Origin: RGIG995 sp045652445
GTDB lineage: Bacteria; Bacillota; Clostridia; Oscillospirales; UBA644
Reading direction: 5' to 3'
Length of the DNA stretch: 8,038 nt
NCBI GenBank assembly: GCA_045652445.1
Contig: JAZRUJ010000018.1
Span: forward strand, 1-8,038
The stretch's first letter is position 1; every line of letters starts with the position of its first letter. The notes under the pieces were generated by a model, which worked only from the letters and a program-made list of their open reading frames with translations, made no database searches and was not told the origin of the DNA. A program made the position numbers and the translations under genes. Positions 1 through 6,476 of this stretch are shown in pieces.

Positions 1-1
1 G

Positions 2-916
2 GCGGAAATCAAACTCCGCAATCTGAACCGGGAATATATTCTTAATAAAACCGCAGAAACCGATGCCTTGGCAGCGGAAATCGAAGATTTGGAAGATCTT
101 CTTGCAAAACCCAAGCGGATTCACAAACTGATCATCAAACAACTGCAGGAAATCTCCAAAAAATACGGAAAACCCCGGAAAACACAACTGCTTTATCCCG
201 ATGAAATTGAAGAATACAAGGAAGAAGAAAAGGTGGACGACTACGCCGTTACGTTCTTCCTGTCCAAAGCCGGGTATTTTAAAAAGATTACCCCCCTCTC
301 TCTGCGTATGGGCGGGGAGCAGAAGTATAAAGAAGGCGATGAACTTCTCTGTTCTATTGATTCCGGAAATGCCGCAGAACTGCTGATTTTCACCAATCAG
401 CACCAGGTTTACAAATGTAAGGCATCGGAATTCGCAGATTCCAAAGCCAGCGTTTTAGGGGAATTTTTGCCCCAGAGATTGGGGTTTGACGCCAATGAAG
501 TCCCCGTTGCTATGTTTGCTACCCGGGACTATGCCGGTCAATTGGTCTTTTTCTTTGCCAACGGGAAAGGCGTTCGGATTCCCTTGAATGCTTATGAGAC
601 CAAACAAAACCGCAAAAAGCTGATCAACGCCTACTCTGACGTTTCTCCTTTAGTCGGTGTTTATCACCTTCGGGAAGATGCGGAATTTTGCCTTTCTTCC
701 TCCAACAATCGGCATCTTTTGATCAATTCTTCCCTGATTCCCGAAAAGGTTACCAAGAACGCTAACGGCGTTACGTTGTTCTCTGTGAAAGCAAAGAATA
801 CCGTGGTTTCTGCCGAACCCTATATCCCCGGGACTTTCGTAAAACCCGAAGGATATCGAATTTCTTCTATTCCCGCCGCCGGATTTTTCCTGAAAGACGC
901 GGACAAGAAAAAATAA
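2..916 (+). CDS. Type II DNA topoisomerase subunit A (GyrA/ParC family), C-terminal part only
   Basis: This is the last 304 codons of a DNA-cleaving topoisomerase A subunit, which works with a GyrB/ParE-type ATPase to change DNA supercoiling or unlink chromosomes. The open frame runs back to the window edge, so the start and the catalytic tyrosine lie outside. Residues 1 to about 65 (beginning AEIKLRNLNREYIL) match the helical segment that follows the breakage-reunion domain. From about residue 79 at least four repeats of the form 'FFLSKAGYFKKIT' or 'LVFFFANGKGVRIP' mark a beta-pinwheel C-terminal domain. Where gyrase carries its GyrA box (Q-x-R-G-G-x-G) this protein has LRMGGEQKYKEGD, at about residues 101 to 113, which lacks the box. 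The pinwheel (about 225 residues) also looks shorter than the six-blade gyrase form. Both points favour a ParC-like or second-copy enzyme over the main gyrase, but the fragment cannot settle this. It ends in TAA followed at once by a terminator. Confidence 0.88.
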   Translation, partial: AEIKLRNLNREYILNKTAETDALAAEIEDLEDLLAKPKRIHKLIIKQLQEISKKYGKPRKTQLLYPDEIEEYKEEEKVDDYAVTFFLSKAGYFKKITPLSLRMGGEQKYKEGDELLCSIDSGNAAELLIFTNQHQVYKCKASEFADSKASVLGEFLPQRLGFDANEVPVAMFATRDYAGQLVFFFANGKGVRIPLNAYETKQNRKKLINAYSDVSPLVGVYHLREDAEFCLSSSNNRHLLINSSLIPEKVTKNANGVTLFSVKAKNTVVSAEPYIPGTFVKPEGYRISSIPAAGFFLKDADKKK

Positions 917-924
917 TTTGCAAT

Positions 925-961
925 TAAAAAATCCTGTCTCATCGTGAGACAGGATTTTTTA
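925..961. terminator. Bidirectional intrinsic terminator between convergent genes
   Basis: A perfect 16-bp stem (925-940 with 946-961) encloses a 5-nt loop, ATCGT. The core is TCCTGTCTC/GAGACAGGA, with an A-run on the left and a T-run on the right, so either strand gives a GC-containing hairpin followed by U residues. It lies 8 nt after the stop of the topoisomerase gene and 5 nt after the stop of the facing minus-strand membrane-protein gene. It can therefore serve both. Confidence 0.9.
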
Positions 962-966
962 TAGAT

Positions 967-1803
967 TTAATATTGCTCTTTTAATTTTTTTTCACCCAAA
1001 CAGATTGTTTTTACAAGTTGTTTTATTCCCATGGCAATCAAAAGAACGATATATGCCGCCAAGGAAAACGCGGCGATGTAAATAATCAGGCACAGGGGAA
1101 AGGGAACGTACTGTTGTACGATGGAATAGACCGGCAGGTGAGGGGGTTCGTAAGGGCTGATAAAAAACATATTAAACGTTTCTTCTCCCGTAAATCCCGT
1201 GCGATGTGCAAGTTCGTTTAAAATCATGGCGATAAACACCGCCGAGGAAAAGACGGGGATCGCTTTTAGGATGGTTTTATGTTCGGTTTTAACGTATCCT
1301 GTGCCTAGCAAGAAAATCCCCAGGGAAAGCATGGTTCCGTGGCATATCATCGTTTGAATGTTGATTCCCAGCTGTTCGGTAAACACGTCTCCGGGGTAAA
1401 ACATGACGCACAGTCCTGCAAAGATGGAATAGGTTGCAAGAAAGGAACACAACGCGTTATGTATTTTCCCTTTGGGGAAAAGTCCCGCCAGAAGTCCTGT
1501 ATACATGGGCATGGAACAGAATTGCCAGGGGAAAGCGTACCATTGAAAATCAACGTCTATTCCGGTTTCCGTGGGGTGAAAGGTATAGTTGATTTGCTTA
1601 TAAACTTCAAAGATTAAGACGATGGAGGATATGGTTAAAAGAATTGTCCGCACCTGTTTTTCCGTGGGATTTTTCCATTTCAAACAAAGAAAAACGCCCA
1701 AAGCAATTGCCAAGGCAAAACACAAAATGTGAAACCATCCGTACAATGCCGGTTTTTCGATGCGATAGTCGAGAATTGTCAGCAGTTTTTCCAAAAATTC
1801 CAT
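967..1803 (-). CDS. YwaF/TMEM164-like multi-pass membrane protein (TIGR02206-type)
   Basis: This is a 278-residue integral membrane protein with about seven hydrophobic segments, roughly residues 22-42, 52-70, 92-109, 116-136, 148-168, 180-197 and 229-260. The third, with its central motif WQFCSMPMY, resembles the conserved 'HLCS' region of Bacillus YwaF and the eukaryotic TMEM164 family. As I recall, TMEM164 has been described as an acyltransferase acting on ether phospholipids through a Cys/His pair. Here Cys96 and His155 (in NIQTMICHG) lie in equivalent-looking membrane segments. No function is established for most bacterial members, so only the family is called here, from pattern recognition. 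The start ATG has an AAGGGGG ribosome binding site (1809-1815) 5 nt upstream. The gene is transcribed alone, with its own promoter and a terminator just past its stop codon. Confidence 0.7.
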   Translation of the reverse strand: MEFLEKLLTILDYRIEKPALYGWFHILCFALAIALGVFLCLKWKNPTEKQVRTILLTISSIVLIFEVYKQINYTFHPTETGIDVDFQWYAFPWQFCSMPMYTGLLAGLFPKGKIHNALCSFLATYSIFAGLCVMFYPGDVFTEQLGINIQTMICHGTMLSLGIFLLGTGYVKTEHKTILKAIPVFSSAVFIAMILNELAHRTGFTGEETFNMFFISPYEPPHLPVYSIVQQYVPFPLCLIIYIAAFSLAAYIVLLIAMGIKQLVKTICLGEKKLKEQY

Positions 1804-1830
1804 AAAAACCCCCTTGAACCTTATAAATAC

Positions 1831-1859
1831 ATTATACTACTAAAATTCTTACAATTCAA
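1831..1859 (-). promoter_or_regulatory. Sigma-A promoter of the YwaF/TMEM164-like gene
   Basis: On the minus strand, TTGAAT (-35, plus-strand 1854-1859) is followed after exactly 17 nt by TATAAT (-10, 1831-1836). It lies between the pfkA terminator palindrome and the AAGGGGG ribosome binding site. Transcription would begin near 1824, giving a leader of about 20 nt. Confidence 0.8.
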
Positions 1860-1887
1860 GGGATAAAATCATTAAGAAATTCTTACG

Positions 1888-1921
1888 AAGAAAACTCCCC
1901 TGGATCCAGGGGAGTTTTCTT
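1888..1921 (-). terminator. Intrinsic terminator of the htpG-pfkA unit (34-bp perfect palindrome)
   Basis: The sequence is a perfect 34-nt palindrome centred on GGATCC (centre 1904/1905), with arms built on AAAACTCCCCTGG. It begins 11 nt past the pfkA stop codon. In the minus-strand direction the second arm ends in GTTTTCTT, which supplies the U-rich tail. In the plus direction it is followed by TGTTTTTAATTTTT, so it could also act on reverse transcripts. Confidence 0.8.
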
Positions 1922-1932
1922 GTTTTTAATTT

Positions 1933-2946
1933 TTAGATTCCAACCATGTTTGCAATCTTATAGCGTTCAATGTCAAATTCTCTTGTCATTTCCAAAGCTT
2001 CCACCAGATCCAAATCCATAATTTGATTTTTTCTCAAAACAACGACCCGGTTGGATTTTCCGTCTCGAAGAAGATTTGCACAATGAGCACCCATTTCCGT
2101 TGCCAAATAGCGGTCGCGAGCGGTGGGAGACCCGCCTCTCTGAATGTGACCAAGCACCGTAGAGCGGGTTTCAAATCCGGAGACTTGTTTTAAAACTCTT
2201 GCAAAATCTTCTGCTCCGAAAATTCCCAAATTGGACAAGTATTCATAGTTTTTATTTTGCTTTACGTTTGCGAAAATACCTTCCGAAACTACAATCATAA
2301 AGTTGGTTTTTCCGGCATTTTTGCCCCGAATAATTTTTTCTGCCACTTCTTCCATGGTAAAGGGAACTTCAGGAACCAGTGTATAGGTAGCACCTGCGGC
2401 AAGTCCTACGTTCACCGCCATATATCCTGCATGGCGACCCATGACTTCAATTACCGAGCATCTGTGATGAGAAGATGCGGTGTCCCGCAGTTTGTCGGCA
2501 GCTTCCATGGCAACGTTAACCGCCGAATCAAAACCGATGGTGTAATCGGTACAGGCAATATCATTATCAATGGTTCCGGGCATTGCAACGGTGGGGATGC
2601 CGTGGAGAGTCATATCTCTTGCACCGCGGAAGGAACCGTCGCCGCCAATGACAACCAACCCTTCAATACCGAAGTCTTTACAGGTTTGAACTGCTTTCAA
2701 AACGCCTTCTTCGGTCTTGAATTCCAAACACCGAGCAGTTTTTAAGAAAGTACCGCCTCGGTCGAGAATATTGGAAACGGAGCGAAGTTGCATTTCTTCA
2801 ATATCTCCGTCAATTAAGCCTTGATAACCGTTGCGAATTGCCATAACGGTCATTCCGTTTGCAATCGCTGTACGGGTGACGGCACGGATAGCATTGTTCA
2901 TGCCCTGACTGTCGCCGCCGCTGGTCAAAATACCGATTCTTTTCAT
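1933..2946 (-). CDS. pfkA: ATP-dependent 6-phosphofructokinase
   Basis: This cytoplasmic enzyme phosphorylates fructose 6-phosphate to fructose 1,6-bisphosphate, the committed step of glycolysis. Family motifs appear in order: a nucleotide-binding GGDSQGMN at 10-17, GGDGS at 101-105, the catalytic loop PGTIDND at 123-129 (Asp127 is the base), MGRHAG at 169-174 and GHIQRGGSPTARDR at 266-279. Gly104 and Gly124 indicate ATP rather than pyrophosphate as phosphoryl donor. It has 337 residues against about 320 for the classical bacterial enzyme. The extra 18 or so residues fall at about 225-245, just before GFETR. In the known effector site Arg21, Arg25, Arg154 and Lys213 remain, but the positions of Glu187 and Arg211 hold Thr and Ala. 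Position 14 is Gln instead of the usual Pro. The start has AGAGGAA (2953-2959) 6 nt upstream. The gene follows htpG by 34 nt with no clear promoter between them. Confidence 0.95.
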   Translation of the reverse strand: MKRIGILTSGGDSQGMNNAIRAVTRTAIANGMTVMAIRNGYQGLIDGDIEEMQLRSVSNILDRGGTFLKTARCLEFKTEEGVLKAVQTCKDFGIEGLVVIGGDGSFRGARDMTLHGIPTVAMPGTIDNDIACTDYTIGFDSAVNVAMEAADKLRDTASSHHRCSVIEVMGRHAGYMAVNVGLAAGATYTLVPEVPFTMEEVAEKIIRGKNAGKTNFMIVVSEGIFANVKQNKNYEYLSNLGIFGAEDFARVLKQVSGFETRSTVLGHIQRGGSPTARDRYLATEMGAHCANLLRDGKSNRVVVLRKNQIMDLDLVEALEMTREFDIERYKIANMVGI

Positions 2947-2980
2947 GGTAGATTCCTCTTTTATTTCAAATTTGTATCGT

Positions 2981-4798
2981 TTACTGAATTTTTTCCAGGA
3001 TTTCGTAGCTGCCTTTCAAGAAGGACTCCAATTCATCTGCGGTAAATTGCCGCTGGTTGAGTACCGCCAGTAGATATAATTGCTTTGCCAGAGCTTTTGC
3101 AGTTTCGGAGTCTTTCTCTCGGATAATTTTTTGAACAATGGCATTTTCTTTGTTCAGCACGAGAATTTCTTCTAGGGGTAGATGGAAATCTTTCATGCCG
3201 TAGAGCTGTGCCATTTCGTTCATTCTGCGGGATTGTTCCGTGATGTTGAGAATTGCGGGAATGGAAGTGTCTTTCAATTCCGTTTCCTTGACTTTCAATT
3301 CTTTTTTGCCGGACGCTTCCGCAAACAGTTCTGTCAGGGGAGAGGTGTCGGATTCCTCCGATCCATCTTTGGAAATTTCGTCGGTTACCGCGTCAATCCG
3401 TTGGAACTGCACGTTTTGTTCGTTCAGTTCGATGATGTTGATGAACTGCCCGTCAATGAGTTGATCCAGGAGAATTACGGGAATTCCCTGATCTTTGTAC
3501 AGTTTCACGTATACCGATTGTTGCGTCAGGTCTGTGGCATAATATATTTTACCTTCCACAGCTCCGTCCAGTTTTTTATATTCATTCAAGGTCACAAACT
3601 TTCCGTCCGTGGTCTTGAACAGAACGATTTCTTTCATGCGGTCGTAAAACTTTTTGTCCTTGATGCAACCGTATTCCACAAAGATCTTAATATCGTCCCA
3701 AAAAGACTGATATTTTTCAGGATCCGTGTTGTGAAGTCCTGCCAATTTGTCGCAAACTTTCTTTACGATGTGGGCGGAAATCTTCTTCACGTAATCGCTG
3801 TCTTGCAAATAAGACCGAGAGACGTTGAGGGGTAATTCCGGACAGTCCAGAACCCCTTTCAGCATCAAAAGATATTCGGGAAGAACTTCTTTGATGTTGT
3901 CGGAAACAAAAACTCGGTTGTAGAACAGTTTTACTTCACCTTCCAGGCTGCGGTATTCGTTGCCCAGTCGGGGAAAGTACAGGATTCCTTTGAAATTCAA
4001 AGGATAATCAGCGTTGATGTGAATGTGGAACAGGGGGTCTTGGTTGTCCCAAAACACTTTATGATAAAAGGTGTCGTATTCTTCGTCAGTACATTCGTTG
4101 GGCATTTTCTGCCACAAGGGTTCCACGTCGTTGACCGGCTTTTCTTCCGGTGTTTCGTTGTCCTTTTTTGCTTCGGCACAGGCATCGGTGAAGTATACGG
4201 GGAAAGATAAGAATCCGCAGTATTTGGTTAAAATACCTTTCAATTTATCCGCGTCTAAAAACTCCGTTTCTTCGTCTGTAACGTGCAGGGTAATTTTGGT
4301 CCCTCTGCCTTCCCTGGAAGATTCGGACATCTCAAACTCGCCGTCTTCATTGCAGACCCAATGAACCGCGGGGGCTCCGGTGTAGGATTTTGTATCAAGT
4401 TCCACCGTATTTGCCACCATGAAGGCAGAATAGAATCCCAATCCAAAGTGACCGATAATTCCGTCCGCAGAGGCGTTTTCGTACTTTTGAATAAAATCCA
4501 AAGCCCCGGACAGGGCAATTTGGTTGATGTATTGCTTTACTTCATCTTCGGTCATGCCGATCCCGTTGTCTTCTACGGTGATGATTTTCTCGTCTTTGTT
4601 TACCGTCACGTCAATGCGGTATGCACCGGTAATCCCGGTTGCTTGTCCTACCGCAACCAGATGCTTTAATTTTGTTTCTGCATCGGCTGCGTTGGAAACG
4701 ATTTCCCGAAGAAAAATTTCTTTATCGGAATAAAGCCAACGTTTTATGATAGGGAAAATATGCTCGGTTTGAACCGAAATTCCACCCTTTTCAGCCAT
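2981..4798 (-). CDS. htpG: Hsp90-family molecular chaperone HtpG
   Basis: This is the bacterial Hsp90, a dimeric cytosolic ATPase chaperone that remodels client proteins. It has 605 residues, close to the usual 620-630. The N-terminal GHKL ATPase domain shows FLREIVSNAADA (catalytic Glu32, Mg-binding Asn36), VEDNGIGM (Asp77 contacts adenine) and the glycine-rich lid hinge GHFGLGFYSAF from residue 116. A charged linker at about 206-227 leads into the middle domain, where NVSR places the ATP-contacting arginine at 328. The C-terminal dimerisation domain occupies roughly the last 110 residues. Start ATG is preceded by AAGGAG (4808-4813) at 9 nt. It is first in a probable two-gene transcript with pfkA. 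I see no CIRCE element (TTAGCACTC-N9-GAGTGCTAA) near the promoter, so HrcA control is not supported. Confidence 0.97.
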   Translation of the reverse strand: MAEKGGISVQTEHIFPIIKRWLYSDKEIFLREIVSNAADAETKLKHLVAVGQATGITGAYRIDVTVNKDEKIITVEDNGIGMTEDEVKQYINQIALSGALDFIQKYENASADGIIGHFGLGFYSAFMVANTVELDTKSYTGAPAVHWVCNEDGEFEMSESSREGRGTKITLHVTDEETEFLDADKLKGILTKYCGFLSFPVYFTDACAEAKKDNETPEEKPVNDVEPLWQKMPNECTDEEYDTFYHKVFWDNQDPLFHIHINADYPLNFKGILYFPRLGNEYRSLEGEVKLFYNRVFVSDNIKEVLPEYLLMLKGVLDCPELPLNVSRSYLQDSDYVKKISAHIVKKVCDKLAGLHNTDPEKYQSFWDDIKIFVEYGCIKDKKFYDRMKEIVLFKTTDGKFVTLNEYKKLDGAVEGKIYYATDLTQQSVYVKLYKDQGIPVILLDQLIDGQFINIIELNEQNVQFQRIDAVTDEISKDGSEESDTSPLTELFAEASGKKELKVKETELKDTSIPAILNITEQSRRMNEMAQLYGMKDFHLPLEEILVLNKENAIVQKIIREKDSETAKALAKQLYLLAVLNQRQFTADELESFLKGSYEILEKIQ

Positions 4799-4852
4799 AA
4801 CGGGGTTCTCCTTGTTCTTTGTTGTAATTATTATAATTTACATACAAACTAC

Positions 4853-4881
4853 ATTATATACCAATTTTTTTCCTTTGTCAA
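4853..4881 (-). promoter_or_regulatory. Consensus sigma-A promoter of htpG-pfkA
   Basis: On the minus strand a perfect TTGACA (plus-strand 4876-4881) and a perfect TATAAT (4853-4858) are separated by exactly 17 nt. Predicted transcription starts near 4846, giving a leader of about 48 nt that is very A/T-rich. This is expected to be a strong housekeeping promoter. No alternative heat-shock promoter or CIRCE repeat is visible beside it. Confidence 0.88.
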
Positions 4882-4983
4882 GTGCAAAATGTGAAAGAAT
4901 GAAGGTTTTTGATAATTTTAGAAAAAGGAATGCTTTTGGAGGTCTGTCCTTAATGTTGCGGATAAAATGGAAAAAAGAAACAA

Positions 4984-5015
4984 AAAAACAAATCGCCGTT
5001 AGAGATAAACGGCGA
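4984..5015 (-). terminator. Intrinsic terminator after the PAP2 gene
   Basis: An 8-bp GC-rich stem (TCGCCGTT 4993-5000 with AACGGCGA 5008-5015) has a 7-nt loop. Read on the minus strand it is followed by TTTGTTTTTTTG. It begins about 21 nt beyond the PAP2 stop codon and closes the phosphorylase-like/PAP2 transcript before the htpG promoter. Confidence 0.87.
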
Positions 5016-5036
5016 CTTATATTTCTTTTTTTGCAC

Positions 5037-5657
5037 TTAAATACGGTCGATCGTATGCTTTTTAAACAGTTTGTTCCAACCTTTAATAACCAACTTTTCC
5101 AGCCACGTTCTCCACAGGAAAAAAGCAATCAACGCACTGATGGTTCCCAGAACGGTTCCGGCAATAATGTCGGTGGGGAAATGGACGTAAACGTACAATC
5201 TGGAAAAAGCAATCAAAGCCGCTAAAATCAAGGCGGGAATGCCGATTTTGCGATCATACAAAACAATGGCTACCGCCGATGCAAAAGAGGATCCTGTATG
5301 CCCCGAAGGGAAGGAATATTGGCTGGGACGGGAAACGAGAAGGCTATCGCCGTCCAGCAATGCACCCGGGGTGTCAAAGGGTCGGGGGCGTTCTACAATT
5401 TTTTTAAGAATTTCGTTTCCTAAAATTGTTGTAATGATCAATCCCAACGCCATGGTGATTCCGATTTTCCGAGTCTTCTTAAAACACAAAAGCAACAACG
5501 CCAGGGCAATCCAAATAATCCCTTCGTCTCCCAGATGGGTAATAAAGGTGAAAATTTTGTCCAGCCAGGGGGTGTGCCAGGTTTGAATCCAGTTATCTAC
5601 CCCCAAATCCCAGGCGGTCAGCCAATCGGGAAAGGGAATGGCAAGTACGTTAAACAT
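5037..5657 (-). CDS. PAP2-family membrane phosphatase
   Basis: This 206-residue membrane protein belongs to the type 2 phosphatidic acid phosphatase superfamily. Members remove phosphate from lipid phosphates such as undecaprenyl diphosphate, phosphatidic acid or phosphatidylglycerol phosphate at the outer face of the membrane. All three signature motifs are intact: K-x6-RP at 85-93 (KKIVERPRP), PSGH at 117-120, and SR-x5-H-x3-D at 152-163 (SRLYVYVHFPTD), where the two histidines are the catalytic pair. Hydrophobic segments lie at about 44-59, 65-82, 122-134, 138-152 and 164-182, a usual PAP2 layout with a basic C-terminal tail. The start has a full AGGAGG site 7 nt upstream. The gene lies 12 nt after the phosphorylase-like gene and shares its promoter, so the two should be co-expressed. 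The substrate cannot be read from the sequence. A BcrC-like undecaprenyl diphosphatase is one possibility. Confidence 0.9.
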   Translation of the reverse strand: MFNVLAIPFPDWLTAWDLGVDNWIQTWHTPWLDKIFTFITHLGDEGIIWIALALLLLCFKKTRKIGITMALGLIITTILGNEILKKIVERPRPFDTPGALLDGDSLLVSRPSQYSFPSGHTGSSFASAVAIVLYDRKIGIPALILAALIAFSRLYVYVHFPTDIIAGTVLGTISALIAFFLWRTWLEKLVIKGWNKLFKKHTIDRI

Positions 5658-5664
5658 TTCAGCT

Positions 5665-5670
5665 CCTCCT
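5665..5670 (-). promoter_or_regulatory. Ribosome binding site of the PAP2 gene, touching the upstream stop codon
   Basis: A perfect AGGAGG (minus strand) stands 7 nt before the PAP2 ATG, and its first base is the last base of the TAA stop codon of the preceding gene (5670-5672). Ribosomes finishing the first gene would arrive directly on this site, which suggests coupled translation. Confidence 0.8.
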
Positions 5671-6413
5671 TATACGTTGGCAAGTGCCAATACGATTTGT
5701 TTCATCAAAGAGCCCTGTGTGGGGCGGTACCGATGTTCCTCATCGGGAATTTCTTCCCCCGTTGAAATATTGCGGTCAACAATTAAAAACGCCGCCGCCT
5801 CAGATCCGAATTTTTGTGCCTGGAAAAGCAACGCTGCCGTAGCGGTGTCTGCGGCAAGAATCCCTTGTTCTTCCAGTGCTTCTCTTTCGATTTGTTCCGT
5901 AATTCTTCGGTCGGAAGTCAAGACTTTCCCTTGGTGGAGTTTTGCTCCGTTTTTTCGGGTGATGGGTAACGAGTCTCGCTTTTGGAAATCTTCTAAAATT
6001 CGTTGTGTTAAAGGAAGATTCGGCTCTGCCGTTTTTTCCGAGATCCCAAGCAGTTCCGGATAATTGGAGTCGGTTATTGCTTTTGTTACAAGAACAAAAT
6101 CTCTGGGACAGACTAGGGGAGACATTCCATCGCAGGGACCGATATAAATTACCGACTCTACGCTGTATGCCCCAAATAATTCTTCGGCAAGAATCCCCAT
6201 CTGACCCATGCCGATTCCTGCGGCAATTACGGTTACGGGTTTCTCCATATACGTTCCCGTGTAACCGGAAAAATTCCGCTGGTCATTAAATTTTTGATAC
6301 TGAAGCAGATATTTTTCCGCAACGTAGGTGCAGGTCATCGGATCGCTTACCAAAACCACCCGTTTTGCAACCTGATCTTGAGAGATGCCCAAAGAAAGAT
6401 TTTGTTTTTTCAT
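5670..6413 (-). CDS. Divergent nucleoside-phosphorylase-family (PNP_UDP_1) protein
   Basis: This 247-residue protein matches the DeoD/uridine-phosphorylase fold family, whose members split nucleosides to base plus ribose 1-phosphate. Family landmarks are VSDPMTCTYVAEKYL (22-36), SGYTGTY (49-55), the glycine loop AAGIGMG (64-70), VIYIGPCDG (88-96) and IVDRNISTGEEIP (211-223). The last resembles the 'IVNRTQQEIP' of uridine phosphorylase. Several residues that normally hold phosphate or ribose look replaced: the Arg of GDPxR is Thr27, the Arg of RIGTxG is Tyr90, and the EME ribose-binding motif reads Asp189-Thr-Ala191. The activity is therefore uncertain: it could be a hydrolase, a phosphorylase with altered specificity, or a non-catalytic binder. 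The reading frame is open further upstream, but the ATG at 6413 is chosen because the promoter lies inside the longer frame, family homology starts here, and a GAGG site precedes it. Confidence 0.78.
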   Translation of the reverse strand: MKKQNLSLGISQDQVAKRVVLVSDPMTCTYVAEKYLLQYQKFNDQRNFSGYTGTYMEKPVTVIAAGIGMGQMGILAEELFGAYSVESVIYIGPCDGMSPLVCPRDFVLVTKAITDSNYPELLGISEKTAEPNLPLTQRILEDFQKRDSLPITRKNGAKLHQGKVLTSDRRITEQIEREALEEQGILAADTATAALLFQAQKFGSEAAAFLIVDRNISTGEEIPDEEHRYRPTQGSLMKQIVLALANV

Positions 6414-6422
6414 AACGGTATA

Positions 6423-6426
6423 CCTC
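6423..6426 (-). promoter_or_regulatory. Ribosome binding site deciding the phosphorylase-like start
   Basis: GAGG on the minus strand, within ACGAGGT, stands 9 nt before the chosen ATG at 6413. It is modest next to the AGGAGG of the following gene. It supports this start over codons further upstream, which lie before the transcription start. Confidence 0.6.
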
Positions 6427-6430
6427 GTCC

Positions 6431-6471
6431 TGTTTTGGAATATGCTGAAAATGGACAAAGCCTCCAAAACA
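6431..6471 (-). repeat. Inverted repeat at the predicted 5' end of the phosphorylase-like/PAP2 mRNA
   Basis: TGTTTTGGA (6431-6439) and TCCAAAACA (6463-6471) are perfect 9-nt inverted arms separated by 23 nt. The outer arm coincides with the predicted transcription start (about 6470) and the inner arm ends a few nt before the ribosome binding site. It could form a 5'-terminal stem-loop that stabilises the mRNA or affects translation, or it could be a repressor operator at +1. The arms are exact; the role is inference. Confidence 0.5.
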
Positions 6472-6476
6472 ATTAT

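Noticed and set aside
3182..3835. A 217-codon plus-strand open frame opposite htpG
   Set aside because: It is fully antisense to a confident Hsp90 gene and has low-complexity Phe/Val/His composition without recognisable domains.
4821..4846. An A/T-rich imperfect palindrome in the htpG leader (TTGTA...TACAA ends)
   Set aside because: Only about 8 of 13 base pairs match, and A/T-rich DNA gives such symmetry by chance. It is not a CIRCE element.
4953..5225. A plus-strand open frame beginning ATG with GGAGG 10 nt upstream
   Set aside because: The start looks plausible, but the frame runs through the PAP2 terminator hairpin and then antisense through the PAP2 gene. The product is a basic low-complexity stretch with no family resemblance.
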